Positions 1 through 8,749 of a stretch of 64,000 nucleotides of DNA are shown in pieces. Position numbers and translations under genes: made by a program. Within the stretch, counting starts at the first letter, position 1; each line of letters begins with the position of its first letter. Origin of the DNA: Lipingzhangella_A rawalii (GTDB lineage Bacteria > Actinomycetota > Actinomycetes > Streptosporangiales > Streptosporangiaceae); NCBI RefSeq assembly GCF_031628175.1, contig NZ_JAVLVT010000004.1:248001-312000 (forward strand). Direction: 5' to 3'. A model generated the notes under the pieces. It did no database searches. It was not told the DNA's origin and was given only the letters and a program-made list of their open reading frames with translations.

Positions 1-453
1 GCGGTCGGTCTCGTCCAGCTCCGCCACGATCTTGTGGATCCCTGCGGTGGCCCGGCCCATCCGGAAGTGGTGGACGAGGATGGACCCCTGGTCAGCGGGT
101 TCGATGTCAAAGCCCCAGATGCTCTCCTGGTCCTCGCCGGCATGCGACAGCATCATCCAGCGGAAGCTGCGTCCCGGATCGGCGACGGTGACGCGGGCCT
201 CGGTGTGCCAGACACCGCGAACGAGCGGCGCCCAGCCGACGACGTCCTCGGAGCGGAGGTTCTCCCCGCGGAACACCGAGCCCACGGCAGCCGGCTCTCC
301 GGAAATCCACACTCCGCCGCGGCACTCGGGGCTCCACTCGGAGCTTCGGGGAAGGTCGCTGACGACGGCGTAGACATCAGTGGGGGAGGCCGCCACCGGG
401 GTTCGGGCTTCGAGCTCGAACAGGGGCGATTCGTCAATGATGGAAGTAGTCAT
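1..453 (-). CDS. SRPBCC-family protein, partial (runs off left edge)
   Basis: Reading the minus strand from the ATG at 453 gives an uninterrupted frame of 151 codons to the window edge, so the C-terminus is missing. An AGGA-type ribosome site lies just upstream. The sequence begins MTTSIIDESPLFELEARTPV and continues with the pattern of polyketide cyclase/dehydrase or START-like proteins: an early strand, then a DVYAVVSDLPRSSEWSPEC segment like the 'v.d...w..w.p' start of many SRPBCC proteins, and later the FRWMM and IWGFDIEP strands. These proteins bind hydrophobic ligands, and many are unassigned stress or lipid-binding proteins. It follows the oxidoreductase at 534-1517 on the same strand with about 80 bases between them. 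Ligand and role are unknown. Confidence 0.72.
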   Translation of the reverse strand, partial: MTTSIIDESPLFELEARTPVAASPTDVYAVVSDLPRSSEWSPECRGGVWISGEPAAVGSVFRGENLRSEDVVGWAPLVRGVWHTEARVTVADPGRSFRWMMLSHAGEDQESIWGFDIEPADQGSILVHHFRMGRATAGIHKIVAELDETDR

Positions 454-533
454 GGCGGTGATCCTGGCAGCGGCGCGAACATGGCCGCCACGATTCGGGG
501 AAGGGTTGGTCAAGTCCCGGCGGTTTCGACCGC

Positions 534-1517
534 TCAATCGGGACGCACCTGGAGAAGGAACCGCCGGCCGGCCCCGTTTCCGGACTCCAGGTCGCGGTGT
601 GCGGTGGCCGCCGCACTCAGCGGTAGAAGCTCGCGCTGGCGCGGACGCAGTTTTCCGGCTGCAACGAGACGTCCCACATGCCCGGCCGCCTCCGCCAGCT
701 CAGTGATGGTGGCCTTGGAGATCGCAAACCCGACGATGGAGCGATCGGCGAGGTAGAGCGCCCCCACCGGGAGGACCGCTCGGGTGTTCATCCCGGCCAG
801 AAGGACGAGACGGCCGCGGGAGGTCAACACCTCCAACGAGTCCTCCAGGTCGTTACGGCCGGCCGCGTCGATATAGAGGTCGGCGCCTGCGGGGACAGTG
901 TCCCGGATCCGGCGGTGAACGTCGGGCGTCCGGTAGTCGATGACCACGTCCGCCCCGAGGCTCCGGCAGTACTCGGTGTCGCGGGCCGCTGCCACGGCGA
1001 TAACGCGCGCCCCGGCGTTGACGGCGAGCGTTACCGCGGCACTTCCCACATTGCCGGCGGCTCCGATCACGACGACTGTCTCTCCCGGGCGCATTCGCCC
1101 GTGGGTGAACAGCGCCAGATACGCAGTAGCTCCCGGGTGAGCCATTGCCGCCGCGTCGACGGCGTCCACACCCTCCGGCAGATGGTAGAGGCGGTCAGCG
1201 GGAACGACCGCGCGTTCGGCCGCCACACCCTGGCGTCCCGCATGGCCCATGCTCAGGCACCAGACCCGGTCCCCGTCGGCGAAATCAGGGACGCCGGGCC
1301 CTGTCGCGGCCACGGTTCCCACCAGGTCGCGTCCCACCACAAACGGGAACGGGACGGGGGTGCGCCAGGCACCGGAACGCACGAAGGTGTCGACGTGGTT
1401 GACGGCGGCGATCTCCACGTCGACCAGGACGTCGGTGGGGCCGGGTCGTGGTTCGGGGAGTTCGCCGTGGCGGATGATGTCGCTGGGTCCAAGCTCTTCT
1501 ATGTAGGCAGATCGCAT
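534..1517 (-). CDS. Zinc-independent MDR-family quinone oxidoreductase
   Basis: The 327-residue protein has the medium-chain dehydrogenase/reductase layout. An N-terminal GroES-like domain carries the segment AAVNHVDTFVRSG and the phrase VVGRDLVGTVAATGPGV. A Rossmann domain follows with GAAGNVGSAAVTLA, the nucleotide-binding glycine motif. The zinc-ligand cysteines of alcohol dehydrogenases are not visible, so it most resembles NADPH:quinone reductases. I placed the start at the ATG that begins MRSAYIEELG; upstream residues in the longer frame look non-coding. It is divergent from the LuxR-type regulator that starts the biosynthetic locus, and it may be a locus-edge gene or unrelated. The natural substrate cannot be read from the sequence. 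Confidence 0.85.
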   Translation of the reverse strand: MRSAYIEELGPSDIIRHGELPEPRPGPTDVLVDVEIAAVNHVDTFVRSGAWRTPVPFPFVVGRDLVGTVAATGPGVPDFADGDRVWCLSMGHAGRQGVAAERAVVPADRLYHLPEGVDAVDAAAMAHPGATAYLALFTHGRMRPGETVVVIGAAGNVGSAAVTLAVNAGARVIAVAAARDTEYCRSLGADVVIDYRTPDVHRRIRDTVPAGADLYIDAAGRNDLEDSLEVLTSRGRLVLLAGMNTRAVLPVGALYLADRSIVGFAISKATITELAEAAGHVGRLVAAGKLRPRQRELLPLSAAATAHRDLESGNGAGRRFLLQVRPD

Positions 1518-1867
1518 AGCAACAGATTGTGATTGCCGCTCCGGGCAGACAGCAGGGACATGGCAATGGTTTGTCACCTCCCCCCTTCGTGCTGGGACCG
1601 TCCCTCGAGGCGGCAGGATTCCCAGGTCGCACACAGTGACGTGCCAGACGACGGAATGAAATCCCCTACACGAAGAGCCTCATGGACACATTCCCAGTTC
1701 ATGATCTCGTCACATTGCCCCAACACTTGCCCCCTACTACTGTTAAACAAAACAGAGGAAGGCTATTCGGATTCCACACTCACCACCCGAAAGACCTCGA
1801 ACACTCCCTTCCTTTGACCGAAATCATTCGGACGCCAACAATCGATTACCAACCTAAAGGAACACCA
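1518..1867. promoter_or_regulatory. Divergent intergenic region before the LuxR-type regulator
   Basis: This 350-base stretch separates the oxidoreductase (minus) from the large regulator (plus) and must hold both promoters. It is distinctly more A/T-rich than the flanking genes in its second half (about 1720-1860). A TTGACC hexamer near 1815 with a weak AACAAT about 17 bases on is the best promoter-like pair I see, but the match is poor. I see no credible gene here. Confidence 0.4.
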
Positions 1868-4249
1868 ATGAAGCTGGATGCTCAAGAAGAAATAGACAAG
1901 GAATCCCCCGACCCAGAAAATAACAAGACCCCGTGGAGCCATTTCTCCACGTCCATGATCGGACGCGAGGAGGACGTTCGTCATATCCGGGAGATGATCC
2001 TCGACCCCTCGGTGCGCATGCTTACCGTCATCGGACCGGTGGGGGTGGGCAAGAGCCGGGTCGCGGCGGCGATCTTCCCAGACGTATCCGACATACTCAC
2101 CGGATACTGCCGCTCCGTCGAGCTGAATGGACCGCGGACCGATACGGAACTGCGGGCGGAGCTCGAACGGGCGCTTCCCCCGGCGACCACACCCGAACGT
2201 GCCCAGCACAGATCTCTTTTGGTCCTGGACGGTTGTGGGGACGCACTGGACGTCCTGCCCTCCGTACTGACCGGGCTCCTCGCGGACCGCCCCGAGCTCA
2301 CCGTTCTCCTGGCTGCGCCGGAGCCACTGGGGATCTACGGGGAGGACGTCGTACGCTTGGCACCCCTGCCCGTGCCCGAGCGTGCGGACGGGGCCGATAC
2401 TGCACGGCTACACGAGTTTCCCTCAGTTCGGCTCTTTGTCCGGCGCGCACAGGCAGTGTGCCCCGGGTTCGGCCTCACCGCGGACAACAGGGAGGCGGTG
2501 GCGCGATTGTGTGCACGGACCGACGGAATACCGTTGGCAATCGAGCTGGCCGCAGCACGGATGAAACTCAGCTCTCCTCAGGACGTCCTCGACGGGCTGG
2601 CGGGGGACCTGGACATCCTCTCCGGGAACGGCGGCGAAACCCTGTCCCGGCACACCAGCATGCGGGCCGCAATCGCCTGGTCGCTCACTCGACTGCGACA
2701 CGAAGAACAGGAACTACTCAGCCATATCGCGGTCTTCCGCAGCGGTGTTGACGCTCCGACCGCACAGTCAGTGACGGGGATGTCCACACACGAGACGCAG
2801 CGCCGGCTGGAACGACTCGTGGACACGAGCCTGCTACAGACCGAGCGGGATACGGACAGTGGGATCATCTTCGTCCTTCCCGGGCTCACGAGACAGTACA
2901 TCGTGGAGTGGCTGAGACAGAGCGGACTCCTCACCCAGATCCTCCACGCGCACGCCGACTACTTCCTCACCCGCGCCGAAGAGGTGCGCAACTCCGGATC
3001 CGGGTCACATTCGGACTCCCGCGCATTCCCGTTCCGCAGATGGTTCTCGGACGTGGAGGCAGCGATGTTCTTCCTCCTCGACAGCGGCGACCACACGGGG
3101 GCCGTGCGTATGGCCTCAGCATTCGGCCTGTACTGGCGGGGATACGGCGGGCTGCGCAAGGCCGTGGACCTGCTGACGGAGGTTCTCGATGTCGGAAACC
3201 TGCCGCGTTCGATCGGGGTTGAGGGCGAGACCGCGCTCGGAGAGTTGTTGATGTGGATGGGTGAGCATCAGCAGGCCGAAGAGCGGCTGCTCCGCGCACG
3301 CCGGGAGAATCTCACCCTCGGGGACGGATCATCGGGGGAGGCCTCCGGCACCAGACGGCTGGGGGCCCTCGCCTTCCACCGGGGCGACACCCCAGAAGCG
3401 GAAACCCTCCTCGAATCAGCCCTCAACGCCCTGGACGTTTCCGAGTCAGCACGAGAGCACTCGATCACACTGCGAGAGCTGGCCGAGTGCCGCCTGGTAC
3501 GCGGGGACCATCACTCCGCGGCGGACGCAGCCAAAAGGGCACTGCACAGTGCCGAACGGCTCCGCGACACCCGCAACGCCGCGCTGGCAGAATGTGTACT
3601 CGCGGATGCCCGCTTCGCGGAGGGCATGGCGGAGACGGCTCAAAGCCATCACCGCAGTGCCCTCAGCCGCCTACGCGAACTCGGTGACCGAGCCGCCAGC
3701 GCCGTTGCCATCGAACGCCTCGCCGTACTGTGGACCCGGTGCCCGGGACAGGGGGACGAGCACTGGCGCCGCGCGGTCCGGGTAATGAGCGCAGCCGCGG
3801 CGATGCGGATCGACACGGGGTGCAGGGCGCCGGCACCGCTCGCTGCCGCCGTCGAGGACGCCTCGGCGCAGGCACGATCCCGGCTCGGGGAGCAGGAGTA
3901 CGAGAAGTCGTGGGCCGTCGGTCGAGCCCTGGACCTGGAAGCGGCGGTGACGGAGGCGCTGGCCCCGATCCAGGCCGTGGCCACACCACGCGAACACGCT
4001 CCCCCCAACCCACTGACCGAACGCGAGTTCCAAGTGGCAGAGCTGGTCGCGGAGGGGCTGACCAATCGGGAGATCGCCCGTCGGCTGAACGTGGCCGAGT
4101 GGACCGCCATCAACCACCTCCGCAAGGTCATGCGCAAACTCGACTGCCCGTCCCGTGTCCACGTGGCGGGATGGTTTTCGCGTGTGCGCCAGGGCCAGGG
4201 GCACGAAGAGATTGGCTCCGCCAGCGCCACCACCTCCGCCATCCAGTAG
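1868..4249 (+). CDS. LuxR-type (LAL-like) ATPase transcriptional regulator
   Basis: This 793-residue protein is a large signal-transduction ATPase regulator. Residues 56-63 (GPVGVGKS) are a Walker A loop in an NB-ARC/AAA-like domain, and LLVLDGCGDAL near residue 120 is the Walker B strand. A helical repeat region, probably TPR-like, fills the middle. The C-terminus carries a LuxR helix-turn-helix with the hallmark LTEREFQVAELVAEGLTNRE and a second helix reading NHLRKVMRKL. The ATG at 1868 was chosen because AAAGGA precedes it closely; the frame is open further upstream but lacks a ribosome site. It opens the biosynthetic locus on the same strand as the phz-type genes and is the best candidate for a cluster-situated activator. 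The ligand sensed by the ATPase is unknown. Confidence 0.88.
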   Translation: MKLDAQEEIDKESPDPENNKTPWSHFSTSMIGREEDVRHIREMILDPSVRMLTVIGPVGVGKSRVAAAIFPDVSDILTGYCRSVELNGPRTDTELRAELERALPPATTPERAQHRSLLVLDGCGDALDVLPSVLTGLLADRPELTVLLAAPEPLGIYGEDVVRLAPLPVPERADGADTARLHEFPSVRLFVRRAQAVCPGFGLTADNREAVARLCARTDGIPLAIELAAARMKLSSPQDVLDGLAGDLDILSGNGGETLSRHTSMRAAIAWSLTRLRHEEQELLSHIAVFRSGVDAPTAQSVTGMSTHETQRRLERLVDTSLLQTERDTDSGIIFVLPGLTRQYIVEWLRQSGLLTQILHAHADYFLTRAEEVRNSGSGSHSDSRAFPFRRWFSDVEAAMFFLLDSGDHTGAVRMASAFGLYWRGYGGLRKAVDLLTEVLDVGNLPRSIGVEGETALGELLMWMGEHQQAEERLLRARRENLTLGDGSSGEASGTRRLGALAFHRGDTPEAETLLESALNALDVSESAREHSITLRELAECRLVRGDHHSAADAAKRALHSAERLRDTRNAALAECVLADARFAEGMAETAQSHHRSALSRLRELGDRAASAVAIERLAVLWTRCPGQGDEHWRRAVRVMSAAAAMRIDTGCRAPAPLAAAVEDASAQARSRLGEQEYEKSWAVGRALDLEAAVTEALAPIQAVATPREHAPPNPLTEREFQVAELVAEGLTNREIARRLNVAEWTAINHLRKVMRKLDCPSRVHVAGWFSRVRQGQGHEEIGSASATTSAIQ

Positions 4250-4585
4250 TCGCTTCCGCGAACGACGCTAGCCAGCGGTCCACAACGCAGCCCGGATTGC
4301 GCCGAAACGACCACCCGGGGTTCCGAACCGGGAGCTGAGGCTACTCGCACCCCAGCTTGACCACGCAGCGTTTTCATACCACCACGGGCGGAACCACTGG
4401 GCGTGTCCCTGCCACACACAGCCCATCCGAAGGATGACTACCTCCCACTTCGCAATGAATTGTCCCCATATTGCCATTTATCAGGGCCACCGAAACCCCC
4501 TATTGTTCTCATCGAGATCTTGGAAAAACGGATCCAGCCCCATTCAATTATGTACTGCGGAGCGATATCGAAACGGAGCTCCCCC
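4250..4585. other. Intergenic stretch between regulator and transposase-like gene
   Basis: This 336-base segment has no credible reading frame. The last 150 bases are A/T-rich compared with the neighbours. A weak promoter-like pair, TTGGAA at 4520 and TTCAAT at 4543 with a 17-base spacer, lies about 40 bases before the next start codon. GGAG at 4575-4578 is the ribosome site for the next gene. Confidence 0.35.
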
Positions 4586-5866
4586 ATGAGTATAGACACC
4601 AAGCACAAGAAGAGCCGATCTCCCTTCCCGCGTCGAGCAATGCCGAAGACGCGATCCTCGGTGCGCCTCCCGAACTCCGCACCGTCACCTCCTGGATCCC
4701 TAGGAAATGAGAAGGTGTTTCAGGAAGTCACCAGAGACCTGTTCGCATCGCTCCCGCGAAGCGATCAACGACGGAAAGGAATGAACTACCTCCGGGGACT
4801 ACTTGCCACTCCCGGACGAAAGTCGATCCGGAACATGGCGGCCCTCATCGGCGGAACCGGAACCGGACAGAGCCTGCACCACTTCATCTGTAGTTCCACA
4901 TGGGAGCCCCGTGCTGTCCAACGGGCCCTCGCGGGCTATCTGGTACGGGAGCATCCACCCCAGGCGTGGGTGGCACGGCCCGTACTCATTCCCAAGACCG
5001 GACAGTACTCGGCGGGAGTCGGACAGTTCTGCGGCACCGACGGCAGGGTCGTTAACGCCCAACTAGCTGTGGGCGTGTGGCTGGTCGCCGCACGTGGGTG
5101 TTTTCCGGTGAGCTGGCGCCTGCACCTGCCCGTGGATCCGCAAACCGGCCCACACAGAGCCACCGGACCGACCCCAGCCGACTGCGCCGCTGACGCGCTG
5201 CTGGAGGTGCTGGAGGCGTGGGGCCTACCTCCCGCTCCCCTCCTCCTCGAACTCGACGGCTGGGATCCGGTACCCGCGCTGCGCCGCCTACGTGCTGCGG
5301 GGCTCCCCTCCTTGGCACGCATCGGTGGCGAGACGGAACTGGCGGTGGCGGACACGTCCCTCGTCGGGCACCAGAACAGGGTGCTTCCGGCGAGGCAGAT
5401 CATGCGAGCCGCACAGGCCCTTCGGCGACCGGTGACCGGCCGGAGGCTCCCAAGCCGCTCCTCCCGCACCGTGGAATTGGCGGCCCCGGTGCGGGTGAGT
5501 CCACCCGGAGAATCGTTCCGGACCGGCCCGGGCCGCGGTTCGGGGTTCGTCCTCGTGGGGTCCGGATCCCAAGGACGACACTGGCCGGACCGAATCCGGC
5601 TGACCACCCTGTCTCCAGAACAGGCCGTGACGGGCATATCGCGCTACAGCGGACTCGCCGAGCGCGTTGACCGATCCGCGTCCGAGATCGGGGACCGGGT
5701 GGGACTCCGTGACTTCTCCGGGCGGTCCTGCAACGGCTGGTATCGACACGTCGCACTCGTATCCGCCGCACACGCCATTGCCGAACTCTCCGAGAATATC
5801 GAGAAGCCCCCTGCCACCCCGGCGCCCCCGACCTCCGCACCTGACGAAGTCCTCCACACCCCGTAG
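4586..5866 (+). CDS. IS701/IS4-type transposase-like protein, catalytically impaired
   Basis: The 426-residue protein aligns by eye with IS701-family DDE transposases: RKGMNYLRGLLATPGRKS and the HHFICSSTWEPRAVQRALAGY segment match the family's N-terminal region, and later GQFCGTDGRVVNAQLAVGVW matches the catalytic-core strand. Active members read roughly DDTGFPK at the first catalytic aspartate. Here the same place reads ARPVLIPKTG, so the first aspartate is gone. I see no flanking inverted repeats. The start at 4586 has GGAG seven bases upstream. It sits between the regulator and phzC on the same strand. Transposase-like proteins inside actinobacterial biosynthetic clusters can be stable genes, so a domesticated DNA-binding or regulatory role is possible. 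A decayed transposase is the alternative. Confidence 0.75.
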   Translation: MSIDTKHKKSRSPFPRRAMPKTRSSVRLPNSAPSPPGSLGNEKVFQEVTRDLFASLPRSDQRRKGMNYLRGLLATPGRKSIRNMAALIGGTGTGQSLHHFICSSTWEPRAVQRALAGYLVREHPPQAWVARPVLIPKTGQYSAGVGQFCGTDGRVVNAQLAVGVWLVAARGCFPVSWRLHLPVDPQTGPHRATGPTPADCAADALLEVLEAWGLPPAPLLLELDGWDPVPALRRLRAAGLPSLARIGGETELAVADTSLVGHQNRVLPARQIMRAAQALRRPVTGRRLPSRSSRTVELAAPVRVSPPGESFRTGPGRGSGFVLVGSGSQGRHWPDRIRLTTLSPEQAVTGISRYSGLAERVDRSASEIGDRVGLRDFSGRSCNGWYRHVALVSAAHAIAELSENIEKPPATPAPPTSAPDEVLHTP

Positions 5867-5978
5867 CTCTGTGTCCACACACACGTCCACGATGAACATC
5901 CGTCCGCGGTGCCGGACGGGCCCGCAGACGAAGACCGCCGCTTTCTGTTCTCGCGGTTGAAGATACGTGGAGGAGCCC

Positions 5979-7151
5979 GTGGACACCGACACACTGGAAA
6001 CCCCTTCCAGACCGATCCCACAGCAACCCGGATGGCGAGATCATCCGTACCTGCCCACCGTGCACCGGGAACTGGCCGGACGGCCGGGGCTAGTGCAGGC
6101 CAACGGAACCGACCGGTTACACGCCCTCCTCGCCCAAGTTGCTACCGGAGAGGCGCGGATCGTGATGGCGGGCGACTGCTCGGAGGATCCGGCCGAATGC
6201 GGCTCCGAGGATGTGGCACGGAAATCCGGACTGCTGGAGATGCTCGCTGGACGCGTCCGTATGACCACCCGCAAACCCGTAATCCGAGCAGCCCGGATCG
6301 CGGGTCAGTACGCCAAGCCACGGTCCAGTCCCGTGGAACTGGTCGAGGGGCGCGAACTTCCTTCCTACCGCGGTCACATGGTCAACAGTCCCGAGCCCGA
6401 CCCGGAGCTGCGCATCCCTGACCCCGCGCGCATCCTCACGGGTTACACCGCGGCACGAGAGGTGATGCGCCATCTGGGATGGTGCGACGAGACCACCGGA
6501 CCGCGGGACGGCGCACCCATCTGGACTAGCCATGAGGCGCTGCTGCTGGACTACGAGACCCCGATGCTCCGGCACGCTCCCGACGGGAGAATATTCCTCG
6601 CCTCCACCCACTGGCCCTGGCTCGGAGAACGTACCCGCGACCCCGCTGGAGCGCATGTCGCCCTCCTGGCCGACATTGCCAACCCCGTGGCCTGCAAGAT
6701 TGGTCCGGCCATCGACACGGATGAACTGCTCACCCTGTGCGAACGACTCGACCCCGACCGGGTACCGGGACGGCTCACTCTGATCGCCCGCATGGGCGCC
6801 GGAACCACACAGGATCGCCTTCCCCTGCTGGTGGATCGCGTCCGCACCGCAGGCCATCCGGTTGTGTGGCTCAGCGACCCCATGCACGGCAACACCGTGT
6901 CCACCCCGTCCGGCCTCAAGACCCGCTATGTCGAAACGATCATCCGCGAGGTCCAGGAGTTCCAGGCCGCGGTTCAGGCAATGGGAGGCGCGGCGGGCGG
7001 TCTGCATCTGGAGACCACACCGGACCAGGTCACGGAATGCGTACCGAACCGCTTCCACGTTTCCGAGGTTCCCGGAAAGTACACGAGTTTCTGCGACCCC
7101 AGGCTCAATCCCGACCAGGCCACCGCCGTGGCCTCCGCGTGGACGGCTTGA
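5979..7151 (+). CDS. phzC: Class II DAHP synthase (PhzC type)
   Basis: This 390-residue enzyme should condense phosphoenolpyruvate and erythrose 4-phosphate to DAHP, feeding the shikimate route. Class II signatures are visible: the metal-binding cysteine in MAGDCSED, the RKPVIRAARIAGQYAKPRS block, KIGPA, DPMHGNT, the HLE metal ligands and the DPRLN aspartate near the end. Like PhzC homologues it is shorter than housekeeping plant-type enzymes, so it may escape aromatic feedback. I chose the GTG at 5979 because GGAGG sits five bases upstream; a GTG at 5967 in the same frame has no ribosome site. It begins a four-gene run with the dehydrogenase, phzD and phzE. Confidence 0.93.
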   Translation: MDTDTLETPSRPIPQQPGWRDHPYLPTVHRELAGRPGLVQANGTDRLHALLAQVATGEARIVMAGDCSEDPAECGSEDVARKSGLLEMLAGRVRMTTRKPVIRAARIAGQYAKPRSSPVELVEGRELPSYRGHMVNSPEPDPELRIPDPARILTGYTAAREVMRHLGWCDETTGPRDGAPIWTSHEALLLDYETPMLRHAPDGRIFLASTHWPWLGERTRDPAGAHVALLADIANPVACKIGPAIDTDELLTLCERLDPDRVPGRLTLIARMGAGTTQDRLPLLVDRVRTAGHPVVWLSDPMHGNTVSTPSGLKTRYVETIIREVQEFQAAVQAMGGAAGGLHLETTPDQVTECVPNRFHVSEVPGKYTSFCDPRLNPDQATAVASAWTA

Positions 7152-7203
7152 CGGGGCTGCTATCAGCCGCCGTCGCCGATCACCGTCCAAGGAGGATGTC
7201 ACC

Positions 7204-7974
7204 ATGGAAGACAAGACCGCACTGGTCACCGGGGCCGCAAGTGGAATCGGAGCGGCTGTGGCTCGAGCCCTGGGGGAACGCGGAGCCTCGGTGGCCGCCG
7301 TGGACCGCGATGCTGCCGCGCTCCAGCGAACCACGGCAAAACTCGCAGTCGAGGGGATCCGTGTTGTCCCAATCGAGGCCGACGTTCGATCCGCCAACGA
7401 AGCCCAGACCGCGGTAGCCAGCGCGGAGGACCAGTTGGGACCGCTGGACTACCTGGTGAACGCGGCCGGGGTTCTTCGACTCGCACCTGCCGTGCAGCTC
7501 ACTGACGAGCAGTGGGAAGAAAGCATGGCGGTCAACGCGGCCGGGGTCTTCACCATGTCCCGGGCAGTCGCACAGCGGATGGTGCCCCGCGCCCAGGGAT
7601 CCATCGTCACCGTCGCCTCCAATGCTGCGGGAACGGCACGTGCGGACATGGCCGCCTACTCGGCGTCGAAAGCGGCCGCCGTGATGTTCACCAAGTGCAT
7701 GGGGTTGGAGCTCGCCGCGCACGGCATTCGCTGCAACATCGTGGCCCCCGGGTCCACCGACACCCCGATGCTGCGCTCGATGTGGGACGAGGCCACGGGG
7801 GCGCAGGCCACCCTCGATGGTGACCCCGACGCCTACCGCGTCGGTATCCCGCTGCGGCGGCTCGGCAGCCCCGAGGATGTGGCCGACGCCGCGCTCTTCC
7901 TGCTCTCCAGCGAGGCCGCACACATCACCATGCACACCCTCACCGTCGACGGTGGCGCCACTCTCGGCGTCTGA
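7204..7974 (+). CDS. Short-chain dehydrogenase, likely DHHA to 3-hydroxyanthranilate
   Basis: The 256-residue protein is a classical short-chain dehydrogenase. It shows TGAASGIG at residues 9-16, NAAG at 86-89, catalytic Ser139 and the YSASK motif with Tyr152 and Lys156. AAGGAGG lies just before the ATG at 7204. EntA-type enzymes oxidise 2,3-dihydro-2,3-dihydroxybenzoate. Next to phzD and phzE, the expected substrate is instead trans-2,3-dihydro-3-hydroxyanthranilate, oxidised with NAD to 3-hydroxyanthranilate. That assignment is inferred from context, not from a residue I can point to. Some other hydroxyl oxidation in the same locus is the alternative. Confidence 0.85.
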   Translation: MEDKTALVTGAASGIGAAVARALGERGASVAAVDRDAAALQRTTAKLAVEGIRVVPIEADVRSANEAQTAVASAEDQLGPLDYLVNAAGVLRLAPAVQLTDEQWEESMAVNAAGVFTMSRAVAQRMVPRAQGSIVTVASNAAGTARADMAAYSASKAAAVMFTKCMGLELAAHGIRCNIVAPGSTDTPMLRSMWDEATGAQATLDGDPDAYRVGIPLRRLGSPEDVADAALFLLSSEAAHITMHTLTVDGGATLGV

Positions 7975-8065
7975 ACGACACCGGCCCGGGAGCAGTCCGG
8001 CTCTCGCTGGATACCACCGCACGGCCAGCAGAGGACACCCGATCAGGATCGACAGAGGACACATC

Positions 8066-8749
8066 ATGGCAGGTATTCCCCCCATCACCCCCTACCCGAT
8101 GCCGAAAGCGGCCGACCTTCCCACCAATACCGCGGGCTGGCAACCCGACCCCGGCCGCGCGGTTCTGCTCGTCCACGACATGCAGCGCTTCTTCCTCCGA
8201 CCGTTCGGCGAAGCAGCGGAACTGCGCAACGCGCTGGTGGGTCACTGCGCCCAGCTGCGCGAACAGTGCGTCTCGCTCGATGTTCCCATCGCGTACACGG
8301 CTCAGCCCGGAGGAATGACCGCGGAGGACCGCGGGTTACTGAAGGACTTCTGGGGCCCGGGCATGACGGTGGATCCTCGAGACCGAGAAATCATCGACGA
8401 ACTGGGGATGGACGTCCAGGACTGGATCCTCACCAAGTGGCGTTACAGCGCCTTTCACCGTTCCGACTTGCTGGAACGAATGCGCGCCAGTGGCCGCGAC
8501 CAGATGATCATTTGTGGCGTCTATGCACATGTGGGGGTGCTGATGACCGCCGTGGAAGCCTTCACCAACGATATTCAGGTTTTTCTCGCCGCTGATGCGA
8601 TTGCCGACTTCACACCGGGCTACCACCGCCTGGCACTCGACTATACGGCGCAGCGCTGCGGGATGGTGGCCCTGACCGAGGATCTGGTATCCACCCTCGA
8701 AAGGGGGAGGAAAGCCGCGACGTTCGCTTTCGAGGGGGTGACGGTATGA
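8066..8749 (+). CDS. phzD: PhzD-type isochorismatase
   Basis: The 227-residue protein is a cysteine-hydrolase-fold isochorismatase without the carrier-protein domain found in EntB. It should hydrolyse the vinyl ether of 2-amino-2-deoxyisochorismate to give trans-2,3-dihydro-3-hydroxyanthranilate and pyruvate. The catalytic aspartate is Asp38 in LLVHDMQRFFL, the position known for Pseudomonas PhzD, and the lysine in LTKWRYSAF is residue 124. GVYAH replaces the cysteine site of related hydrolases, as in PhzD. Codon 91 is the rare leucine codon TTA (8336-8338). Its TGA overlaps the ATG of phzE by four bases, so the two are translationally coupled. Confidence 0.94.
   Translation: MAGIPPITPYPMPKAADLPTNTAGWQPDPGRAVLLVHDMQRFFLRPFGEAAELRNALVGHCAQLREQCVSLDVPIAYTAQPGGMTAEDRGLLKDFWGPGMTVDPRDREIIDELGMDVQDWILTKWRYSAFHRSDLLERMRASGRDQMIICGVYAHVGVLMTAVEAFTNDIQVFLAADAIADFTPGYHRLALDYTAQRCGMVALTEDLVSTLERGRKAATFAFEGVTV

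Noticed and set aside
34..756. 240-codon plus-strand frame at the left edge
   Set aside because: It is antisense to the SRPBCC gene and the oxidoreductase gene, without recognisable motifs.
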